This document shows positions 6,381 to 12,276 of a stretch of DNA of 12,276 nucleotides, one piece after another. The DNA lies in the NCBI GenBank assembly GCA_024691265.1, contig JAILNT010000223.1:1-12276 (forward strand), written 5' to 3'. Source of the stretch: Treponema sp. (GTDB taxonomy: Bacteria; Spirochaetota; Spirochaetia; Treponematales; Treponemataceae). The translations under genes and the position numbers were made by a program. Numbering within the stretch: the first letter of the stretch is position 1; every line of letters begins with the position of its first letter. The notes beneath the pieces are model-generated. The model searched no databases. It was not told where the DNA came from and saw only the letters and a program-made list of their open reading frames with translations.

Positions 6381-6396
6381 GTTTACGTTAACGCAA
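6381..6396 (+). promoter_or_regulatory. Candidate LacI-type operator
   Basis: The segment contains a perfect 8-bp palindrome CGTTAACG (6386-6393), extending with one mismatch to 12 of 14 symmetric positions (6383-6396). An overlapping CpG-centred near-palindrome GTTTACGTTAAC (6381-6392) matches at 10 of 12. It lies directly after the -10 box over the predicted transcription start, where a bound LacI-family protein would block initiation. The obvious candidate is the regulator encoded next, controlling its own operon. Confidence 0.7.
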
Positions 6397-6408
6397 TATT
6401 GATTTTTT

Positions 6409-7473
6409 ATGGAAAAAAAGAACATGACTATTACAGAAATAGCAAGGCTTGCAGGCGTTTCTATAGGGACTGTAGATAGGGTACTGCATAATAGAGGCAG
6501 AGTTTCTCCTGAAACAGAAAAAAGAATACGTGCAATTGTAAAAAAATATGATTATCAACCAGACCCGCTGGCTCGTCATCTAAAAAAACATACTAAATAT
6601 AAGATAGGTGTTCTTCTTCCTTCTTTAGATACTGGAAGTGGTTATTGGAATAAAGTTTATGAAGGAATTGAAAATTATATAAAAAATGACCTTGTAGCTT
6701 TTTCTTTTTCGCTGGAATCTTTTTTCTTTGAACGAAAGGAAGAAGGAAATTTTGAAGAACAATATAAAGCTATGCAGGCTTCTGATTGTAATGCCTATGT
6801 TATTGCTCCTGTTTTGCAGAAGAAAATAACGGATTTATTGCTAGAAAATAGTCTAGATAAACCTTTTTGTTTTGTTGATTCAAGTATTCCTGATATGGAA
6901 AGTAATATTTCTCCAAATAAATTGCCTTTGTCTGTTATCGCTCAAAATCCTTATAAGGCGGGTTTTATAGCTGGTAAACTGACTCAAATGATTGGAGCAA
7001 GAGAAGGAACTTATATTGTTCTTGAAGTTTATGGAAGTGCTTATAACCAAAATGAAAGGGCAAGAGGTTTTTGTGCCTGGTTTGAGAATAAACAAGCTTG
7101 TAAAGCTGTTCATGTAGTTGTTGAAAATAATATGCATTCAATGTCTGCAAGTATAAAAAATTGTGTAGAAAACCTTTTCAAAAAATACAGTGATATAGCA
7201 GGAATTTGTACTGTCAGTGTTGAAGTTCAATTTGTTGCTGATTTTATAAGGGAAGCAAATATAAAGAATGTAACAATAACAGGTTTTGACCTTATAGATG
7301 AAAATGTTCGTTTATTGGAGGCTGATGAAATTAATTGTCTTATAGATCAAAAGCCTGTTGAACAGGGAAGATTAGCAATAAATCAACTTTATAGAAAATT
7401 AGTTTATGAAGAAAATCCTGTTAAAAAAACAGATATTCCAATAGAAATTTATTTTAAAGAAAATCTTTTATAG
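6409..7473 (+). CDS. LacI-family regulator, probable L-arabinose operon repressor
   Basis: This 354-residue protein has an N-terminal LacI helix-turn-helix (about residues 6-55: TITEIARLAGVS, then GTVDRVLHNRGRVS) with a hinge segment PDPLARHLKK, and a periplasmic-binding-protein-like sugar-sensing domain (about 63-345). The recognition helix reads TVDRVL rather than the common TVSRVL, and HNRGRVS matches a distinct LacI subgroup. The binding domain resembles those of sugar ABC systems. Being first in the ara operon, it probably represses it until L-arabinose or a downstream intermediate binds; the ligand is inferred from context only. There is no clear Shine-Dalgarno before the ATG at 6409. 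A second ATG at 6424 has only a weak GGA ten bases upstream. The upstream start is kept because related proteins begin a few residues before the TIxEIA segment. araB follows after 26 bp. Confidence 0.9.
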   Translation: MEKKNMTITEIARLAGVSIGTVDRVLHNRGRVSPETEKRIRAIVKKYDYQPDPLARHLKKHTKYKIGVLLPSLDTGSGYWNKVYEGIENYIKNDLVAFSFSLESFFFERKEEGNFEEQYKAMQASDCNAYVIAPVLQKKITDLLLENSLDKPFCFVDSSIPDMESNISPNKLPLSVIAQNPYKAGFIAGKLTQMIGAREGTYIVLEVYGSAYNQNERARGFCAWFENKQACKAVHVVVENNMHSMSASIKNCVENLFKKYSDIAGICTVSVEVQFVADFIREANIKNVTITGFDLIDENVRLLEADEINCLIDQKPVEQGRLAINQLYRKLVYEENPVKKTDIPIEIYFKENLL

Positions 7474-7499
7474 AAGCCATAAAATAAGGAGTTGCTGCT

Positions 7500-9095
7500 A
7501 TGAATAAAAATGTTATTGAAATTGAAAGCGGTAAAGCAGTTCTTGGTATTGAATTCGGTTCTACAAGAATAAAAGCTGTTTTAATTAATTCAAAAAATGA
7601 ACCTATAGCTTCAGGAGCCTATGACTGGGAAAATAGTCTTGTTGATGGAATATGGACTTATTCCATGGACGAAATAATGGCAGGTCTAAAAGGCTGTTAT
7701 GCAGCTCTTAAAAAAGATGTAAAAGAAAAGTTTAATGTAACTCTAAAAAGAATAGCTGCAATGGGTGTAAGTGCTATGATGCACGGTTACCTGGCTTTTG
7801 ATAAAGATGATAATTTGCTTGTTCCTTTTAGAACATGGCGTAATACTATTACAGCTGCTGCTTCTTCAAAACTTTCTTCTATTTTTAATTATCCGATTCC
7901 TGAAAGATGGAGTATTGCTCATCTTTATCAGGCTCTTCTTAATAATGAAGAACATGTTCCTTGCGTTGCATATTTTACAACTTTAGATGGTTTTATTCAC
8001 TGGAAGCTTACTGGTAAAAAAATAGCCGGTATTGGAGATGCTTCTGGAATGTTTCCTATTGATACTGCTACAAAAGATTTTAATAAGTCTATGATTGCAA
8101 AATTTAATGAGCTTCCTGAAGTAAAGGTGATGCCATGGACTCTTGAAGAAATCTTACCGGAGGTTCTTGTTGCAGGAGAAAATGCAGGGGTATTGACTTC
8201 TGAAGGTGCAGCTATTCTTGATGCTGAAGGGGATTTGGAAGCAGGCTGTCCTTTGTGTCCTCCTGAAGGTGATGCAGGAACTGGAATGGTTGCTACAAAT
8301 AGCGTTTCTGAAAGAACTGGTAATGTTTCTGCTGGTACTTCTGTTTTTGCGATGGTAGTTCTTGAGAAAGAGCTTTCTAAAGCTTATAACGGGCTTATAG
8401 ATTTAGTTACAACTCCAGATGGAAAACTTGTTGCTATGGCACATGCAAATAATTGTACTGGTGAGTATGACAAGTGGATTAAGGTGTTTGGAGAAGTTGT
8501 AAAAACTTTGGGCTTTGATGTTTCTAAAGCAGAACTTTATGACAAACTTCTTTCAAAAGCTTTGGAAGGTGATAAAGATTGCGGAGGTCTTATTCCCTAT
8601 AACTATATTTCAGGCGAAAGTATGACAGGCTTTAGTGAAGGCAGAACTTTGTTTGTACGTACTCAGAATAATAATTTCACTTTATCGAATTTCATGCGTG
8701 CACAGCTTTTTACTGCCCTAGGTGCTCTTCGTACAGGTATGGACATTTTATTTGATAATGAACATGTGAAAATTGATAGTCTTACTTGTCATGGTGGCTT
8801 TTTCAAGACTGCTGATGTCGGCTTAAAGGTGATGGCTAGTGCTATGCATACTTCTGTTTCTGCTCTTGAAACTGCAGGAGAGGGAGGTCCATGGGGAATG
8901 GCATTGCTTGCTTCTTATCTTGTGAATGGAAATAGAATGTGTTTGGGAGAATGGCTTGAAAAAGATGTTTTTGCTTCTAGTAAAAAAACTATCCTTACTC
9001 CTGAACAATCTGATGTAGATGGCTTTAATGCATTTTTTGAAAATTATAAAAAGGGACTCCCTGTATTAAGGGCTGCTGTTGAAAATATAAAGTAG
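7500..9095 (+). CDS. araB: FGGY-family carbohydrate kinase, probable L-ribulokinase
   Basis: This cytoplasmic kinase of 531 residues probably phosphorylates L-ribulose with ATP to L-ribulose-5-phosphate, the second step of arabinose breakdown. FGGY features are the phosphate-1 loop GIEFGSTRIKA (16-26), the catalytic aspartate D258 in EGDAGTG, the phosphate-2 loop GNVSAGTSV (274-282) and the adenosine region GGFFKTADV (432-440) with GEGGPWG (460-466). The phosphate-1 loop has Glu (E18) where most FGGY kinases have Asp. The sequence is unlike E. coli AraB and is closer to the xylulokinase-like kinase used in Bacteroides-type arabinose clusters, so the call rests strongly on its place beside araA and araD. 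The Shine-Dalgarno AAGGAG (7486-7491) lies eight bases before the ATG. Xylulokinase is the main alternative, but no xylose isomerase is nearby. araA follows after 40 bp. Confidence 0.86.
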   Translation: MNKNVIEIESGKAVLGIEFGSTRIKAVLINSKNEPIASGAYDWENSLVDGIWTYSMDEIMAGLKGCYAALKKDVKEKFNVTLKRIAAMGVSAMMHGYLAFDKDDNLLVPFRTWRNTITAAASSKLSSIFNYPIPERWSIAHLYQALLNNEEHVPCVAYFTTLDGFIHWKLTGKKIAGIGDASGMFPIDTATKDFNKSMIAKFNELPEVKVMPWTLEEILPEVLVAGENAGVLTSEGAAILDAEGDLEAGCPLCPPEGDAGTGMVATNSVSERTGNVSAGTSVFAMVVLEKELSKAYNGLIDLVTTPDGKLVAMAHANNCTGEYDKWIKVFGEVVKTLGFDVSKAELYDKLLSKALEGDKDCGGLIPYNYISGESMTGFSEGRTLFVRTQNNNFTLSNFMRAQLFTALGALRTGMDILFDNEHVKIDSLTCHGGFFKTADVGLKVMASAMHTSVSALETAGEGGPWGMALLASYLVNGNRMCLGEWLEKDVFASSKKTILTPEQSDVDGFNAFFENYKKGLPVLRAAVENIK

Positions 9096-9124
9096 AATAT
9101 AAAGTATTTTTATATGTAATATAA
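9084..9124 (+). repeat. Short tandem and inverted repeats at the araB-araA junction
   Basis: An 11-base word AATATAAAGTA occurs at 9084-9094 and again at 9096-9106, straddling the araB stop codon (9093-9095). Just downstream, TTATAT-gta-ATATAA (9110-9124) is an inverted repeat that reaches the araA Shine-Dalgarno; with G-U pairs its stem could extend over AAGGA. The pairing is AT-only in its core, so any hairpin is weak. Confidence 0.4.
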
Positions 9125-9135
9125 GGAGATAATAT

Positions 9136-10641
9136 ATGATTGATTTATCAAGTTATGAATTTTGGTTTCTGACAGGTAGTCAGGATTTGTATGGAGAAGA
9201 AACCTTAAAACAGGTTGCTATTGATTCTAAAAAGATTGTTGAAGAATTAAATAAGTCTTCTGATATTGCTTGTAAAATTGTCTGGAAAGAAACTTTACTA
9301 ACTCCGGAATCAATTCATAAGACTTTAGAAGAAGCTAATGCTGATGATAGATGTGCTGGTGTTATTTGCTGGATGCATACTTTTAGCCCGGCAAAAATGT
9401 GGATTGCTGGATTGAATGCTTATAAAAAGCCTTTGCTTCAGCTTAATACACAGTTCAATGTAAAGATTCCTTATAGCACTATGGATATGGATTTTATGAA
9501 TCTTAATCAGAGTGCTCATGGTGATAGGGAATTTGGATATATTACTGCACGTATGGATATTCCAAGAAAAGTAATTGTAGGACACTGGAGTTCTAGCCGT
9601 ACTCAAAAGAGAATTGGAGATTGGATAAGGGCTGCATGTGCTGTTGCTGATGGAAAAACTCTGCGTATTGTTCGTTTTGGTGATAATATGCGTGAAGTTG
9701 CTGTTACAGATGGAGACAAGGTTGGAGCTATGATGAAGTTCGGCTGGTCAGTTCCTTATTATGGAATTGGTGACCTTGTTGAATATATGAATAAAGTAAC
9801 AGATAAAGAGATTAATGACCTTATTGAAGTTTATAACAAGGAATATGAAATTGTTTGGGGTGATGATAAGGAATTTACGCTTGAGCATATAAAAGAGCAG
9901 GCAAAAATTGAAATTGCTTTGAGAAGATTCTTAAAAGATAATAATGCAAATGCTCTTTGTACAAATTTCCAGGATTTGCATGGAATGAAGCAGCTTCCAG
10001 GTCTTGCAATTCAGAGATTATTAGCAGATGGATACGGTTTTGGTGCAGAAGGCGATTGGAAAACTGCTGCTATGGTTCGTACATTTAAAGTAATGACAGC
10101 CGGCCTTGTTGAAAATGGAAAGGGTAATGCCTTCATGGAAGATTATACATATAATCTTGAAGATGATAATGGCTTGAATCTTGGTTCTCATATGCTTGAA
10201 GTTGACCCTCAGGTTGCTGTTTCTAAACCAAAAATTGAAGTTCACCCTTTGGGAATAGGTGGAAAAGAAGATCCTGCCCGTCTTGTATTTAATGCTGCAA
10301 AGGGAAAAGCTCTTGTTTCCGCTGTTGTTAACATGGAAGGACGTTTCCGTTGTGTTGTTAATGAAATTGAAGTTGTTGAACCGGCAGAAGATTTCCCTAA
10401 ACTTCCTGTAGCCCGTATGCTCTGGAAGCCTTTCCCTAATCTTGAAACTTCTGCTGAAGCTTGGATTTTAGCTGGTGGTGGTCACCATACTGCATTTTCA
10501 AATATCATTACGAGCGATATGATTCGTGATTGGGCAGAAATGGTTGGTATTGAGTGTGTTGTTATTGATGAATGCACAAAGATTCCTTCTTTCCGTAATG
10601 AGCTTAGATGGAATGATGCTTACTGGACAGGAAGAAAATAA
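9136..10641 (+). CDS. araA: L-arabinose isomerase
   Basis: This cytoplasmic, metal-dependent (usually Mn2+) enzyme converts L-arabinose to L-ribulose, the first step of the pathway. The 501 residues match the family's usual length of about 500. The opening FWFLTGSQDLYG (9-20) is a family hallmark. Metal and catalytic residues seen in E. coli AraA have counterparts at E305 (in GFGAEGDWK), E335 (in FMEDYTY), H352 (in GSHMLEV) and the GGGHHTAFS segment (447-455). The ending RWNDAYW is also typical. The Shine-Dalgarno AAGGAG (9123-9128) is seven bases before the ATG. Its stop codon overlaps the araD start by one base (TAATG, 10639-10643), so araA and araD are probably translationally coupled. Confidence 0.98.
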   Translation: MIDLSSYEFWFLTGSQDLYGEETLKQVAIDSKKIVEELNKSSDIACKIVWKETLLTPESIHKTLEEANADDRCAGVICWMHTFSPAKMWIAGLNAYKKPLLQLNTQFNVKIPYSTMDMDFMNLNQSAHGDREFGYITARMDIPRKVIVGHWSSSRTQKRIGDWIRAACAVADGKTLRIVRFGDNMREVAVTDGDKVGAMMKFGWSVPYYGIGDLVEYMNKVTDKEINDLIEVYNKEYEIVWGDDKEFTLEHIKEQAKIEIALRRFLKDNNANALCTNFQDLHGMKQLPGLAIQRLLADGYGFGAEGDWKTAAMVRTFKVMTAGLVENGKGNAFMEDYTYNLEDDNGLNLGSHMLEVDPQVAVSKPKIEVHPLGIGGKEDPARLVFNAAKGKALVSAVVNMEGRFRCVVNEIEVVEPAEDFPKLPVARMLWKPFPNLETSAEAWILAGGGHHTAFSNIITSDMIRDWAEMVGIECVVIDECTKIPSFRNELRWNDAYWTGRK

Positions 10642-11366
10642 TGGCAAGTTTATATCAATCATTAAAAGAAGAAGCTTTTGAAGCTAATATGCAGATTCCT
10701 GCTCAACATCTTGCAATTTATACATGGGGTAATGTGTCTGCCTTTAATCCTGATTTAGGCGTGTTTGCAATAAAACCGTCTGGAGTTCCTTACCCTGAAC
10801 TTACTGTTGATAGTATGGTTGTAGTTGATTTGGAGGGAAATAAAGTAGAAGGTTCTCTAAATCCTTCTTCTGATACTTTGACACATTGTGTTTTGTATAA
10901 AAAATGGGCAGTTGAAGGAAAAGCAAAAATAGGAGGCATCGTTCATACTCATTCTACTTTTGCAGTTTCATGGGCTCAGGCTGTTCGTCCTATACCTCTT
11001 TTTGGTACGACTCATGCAGACCATATTCAAACTTCTGTTCCTTGTACTCCTTATATTTCAAAAGAAGCTTTAAAAAGAAATTATGAGCTTGAGACAGGAA
11101 ATCTTATAGTTAAGCATTTTGCAGATGAAGAATTGAATCCTTCTGAAACAACAATGGTTCTTGTTGCAGGTCATGGACCTTTTACCTGGGGAAGTAATGC
11201 TGCAAAGGCTGTTTATAATGCTGCTGTTCTTGAAGAATGTGCAAAAATGGCAGCCTTTACAGTTTCTATTAATCCTGCTGCAACTACGCTTCCTGATTAT
11301 ATAATTGACAAACACTATATGAGAAAGCATGGACCTAATGCCTATTATGGTCAGCCTGGTAAATAG
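10641..11366 (+). CDS. araD: L-ribulose-5-phosphate 4-epimerase
   Basis: This zinc-dependent class II aldolase-fold enzyme converts L-ribulose-5-phosphate to D-xylulose-5-phosphate, feeding the pentose phosphate pathway. It has 241 residues (E. coli AraD has 231). Expected features are TWGNVSA (28-34), KPSGVPY (45-51), SSDTLTH with D78, the zinc histidines H102 and H104 in VHTHS, the THADH segment (124-128), the third zinc histidine H178 in GHGPFTWG, and the terminal HGPNAYYGQ (230-238), where a tyrosine acts in E. coli. The start codon shares one base with the araA stop; AGGAA (10629-10633) inside araA lies seven bases upstream and serves as Shine-Dalgarno. L-fuculose-phosphate aldolase relatives share the fold, but the AraD-type ends and the operon make this call secure. 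Confidence 0.97.
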   Translation: MASLYQSLKEEAFEANMQIPAQHLAIYTWGNVSAFNPDLGVFAIKPSGVPYPELTVDSMVVVDLEGNKVEGSLNPSSDTLTHCVLYKKWAVEGKAKIGGIVHTHSTFAVSWAQAVRPIPLFGTTHADHIQTSVPCTPYISKEALKRNYELETGNLIVKHFADEELNPSETTMVLVAGHGPFTWGSNAAKAVYNAAVLEECAKMAAFTVSINPAATTLPDYIIDKHYMRKHGPNAYYGQPGK

Positions 11367-11408
11367 TTTTTCGTATTCTGCATTGTGTAATTAAAAAACT
11401 GACTTAAT

Positions 11409-11460
11409 TTTCCAAGACAGTTAGCCGAAAATTGATTGTCTTGGAAAGCTTTTATTTTAA
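11409..11460 (+). terminator. Rho-independent terminator of the arabinose operon
   Basis: A perfect 11-bp stem, TTTCCAAGACA (11409-11419) with TGTCTTGGAAA (11437-11447), can extend inward by about five further pairs, including several G-U pairs, leaving a loop of about seven bases. It is followed by a T-rich tract, CTTTTATTTT (11449-11458). It lies 42 bases after the araD stop. Confidence 0.87.
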
Positions 11461-11488
11461 GTTTTTTATGATTGGATAATCATTTAAG

Positions 11489-11516
11489 TTGAAGATTTGA
11501 AACTATGGTGTATAAT
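11489..11516 (+). promoter_or_regulatory. Promoter of the methyltransferase gene
   Basis: TTGAAG (11489-11494), a 16-bp spacer and a perfect TATAAT (11511-11516) lie just after the arabinose terminator. Transcription would begin near 11523, which is at or next to the ATG at 11524. An inverted repeat ATGATT-(4)-AATCAT (11468-11483) lies just upstream of the -35. The -35 matches only at its first four bases. Confidence 0.6.
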
Positions 11517-11523
11517 GATGGGT

Positions 11524-12255
11524 ATGGAATTAATTCAAAACATGATTGAATATTATGAAGAGTTGTATCCTGTAACGGATGAACAGAAAAAATTTTACTC
11601 TAAAGAGATTGAAAAATATCAAACTCCTACAAAAGTACTACGCATCGGTTGTGGTACAGGGCAGTTTGAAAATTATCTTGCAAAGAAAGGGCTTGATGTA
11701 ACAGGTCTTGAAACCTCAAGAGAATTACTTGATTCTGCTAATAGAAGACGTCGTACGCAGCTTATGGCTATTCGCTTTTTTCAGATGTCTACCATTGAGA
11801 TGTCTAGATTTCTTGGAAAAGGCTTTTATGATATAATTTCATGTCTGAATGATAGAATACTTTTTATTCATGATGAAACTTTAATGAAAAAATTTTTCTT
11901 TGATTGTAAGCAGCTTCTTGCTCCTGGTGGAGAGCTTATAATTCAAATGACAAATTTCAATCATATTTCCCGTGCTCCTGTAGTCCAGCTTTCAGTTAGA
12001 GAAAGTATAAGAGCGAAGCTTTTTACAGATATTATCAGTGAAGAAAATGGCGGTATATATCTAAAGCAGTATGTTGAAACTGGAAATGGAAAACTTCTTC
12101 CAGTAATTGAAAAGGCTGCTATTTATCCTTTAATAAAAGAAGAAATTGAAGAATTTGCAAAGAATGCAGGATTTAAAGAAGTCAGTTTCTATGGTGATTA
12201 TAATATGTCTCCTTTGACTGATGAATGTGAAAATCTTGTTTGTATTGCAAGATAA
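11524..12255 (+). CDS. Class I SAM-dependent methyltransferase, substrate unknown
   Basis: This 243-residue protein has a Rossmann-type methyltransferase fold: motif I VLRIGCGTG (38-46), an acidic residue E63 ending the second strand (VTGLETS), the motif IV-like segment FYDIISCLNDRI (101-112), and LLAPGGELIIQ (131-141), typical of the Methyltransf_11/25 families. Motif I has Arg where Asp or Glu is usual before IGCGTG. The C-terminal third (about 150-243) has no motif I recognise and probably holds the substrate site. The frame is open to a TTG at 11497 and ATGs at 11515 and 11518, but those overlap the -10 box. The ATG at 11524 fits the promoter, although it has no clear Shine-Dalgarno; an ATG at 11542 is a further alternative. 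The gene stands alone between a terminator and the window end, so its neighbours give no clue to its substrate. Confidence 0.82.
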   Translation: MELIQNMIEYYEELYPVTDEQKKFYSKEIEKYQTPTKVLRIGCGTGQFENYLAKKGLDVTGLETSRELLDSANRRRRTQLMAIRFFQMSTIEMSRFLGKGFYDIISCLNDRILFIHDETLMKKFFFDCKQLLAPGGELIIQMTNFNHISRAPVVQLSVRESIRAKLFTDIISEENGGIYLKQYVETGNGKLLPVIEKAAIYPLIKEEIEEFAKNAGFKEVSFYGDYNMSPLTDECENLVCIAR

Positions 12256-12276
12256 ATGTTTATAGTTCTATGTGAT

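Noticed and set aside
9325..11330. Minus-strand frames opposite araA and araD
   Set aside because: Shadows of conserved plus-strand enzymes; no ribosome binding sites and no family motifs.
11497..11523. TTG at 11497 or ATGs at 11515 and 11518 as the methyltransferase start
   Set aside because: All lie upstream of or within the TATAAT box and the predicted transcription start, and would add residues unlikely to be translated from this promoter.
12256..12276. ATG at 12256 as the start of a following gene
   Set aside because: Only seven codons are visible (MFIVLCD) and there is no Shine-Dalgarno, so it cannot be supported.

Overview
The window is an AT-rich bacterial chromosome segment with tightly packed genes on both strands. 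I see no mobile element, CRISPR array, rRNA or tRNA. The gene mix suggests a fermentative anaerobe with a Gram-negative-type envelope, probably a rumen or gut Treponema-like spirochaete. The pointers are a group B-type [FeFe]-hydrogenase, a Bacteroides/Treponema-type L-ribulokinase, a PAP2 phosphatase with a signal peptide, and strong AT bias at third codon positions. This placement is inference from protein style only, not from any phylogenetic marker.

Region 1 (1-2381, + strand) holds three genes. First is the 3' part of a MacB/LolD-type ABC transporter ATPase cut by the window edge. Next is an Rrf2-family regulator with three IscR-like cysteines, followed by a strong terminator. Then comes O-acetylserine sulfhydrylase (cysK) with its own promoter. 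The regulator and cysK promoters share CTAGG elements, which suggests that the regulator controls both itself and cysK.

Region 2 (2391-6190, - strand) looks like one four-gene transcript: [FeFe]-hydrogenase, RlmB-type 23S rRNA 2'-O-methyltransferase, secreted PAP2 phosphatase and YfcE-type phosphodiesterase. Gaps are 10, 11 and 23 bp, and a hairpin with a T-tract on the minus strand ends it, convergent with cysK.

Region 3 (6350-11460, + strand), divergent from the hydrogenase, is an L-arabinose catabolic operon: LacI-family regulator, L-ribulokinase (araB), L-arabinose isomerase (araA) and L-ribulose-5-phosphate 4-epimerase (araD). It has a good sigma-70 promoter, a palindrome over the predicted transcription start and a terminator after araD. 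Together these enzymes take L-arabinose to D-xylulose-5-phosphate. No transporter is present.

Region 4 (from 11489, + strand) is a stand-alone class I SAM-dependent methyltransferase of unknown substrate, with a -10 box that lies on top of its most upstream possible start codons.

I found no clearly new multi-gene defence or mobile system. The points most worth following are the shared CTAGG elements at the two Rrf2-linked promoters, the hydrogenase operon and its leader hairpins, the LacI-type operator, and the possibly leaderless methyltransferase.
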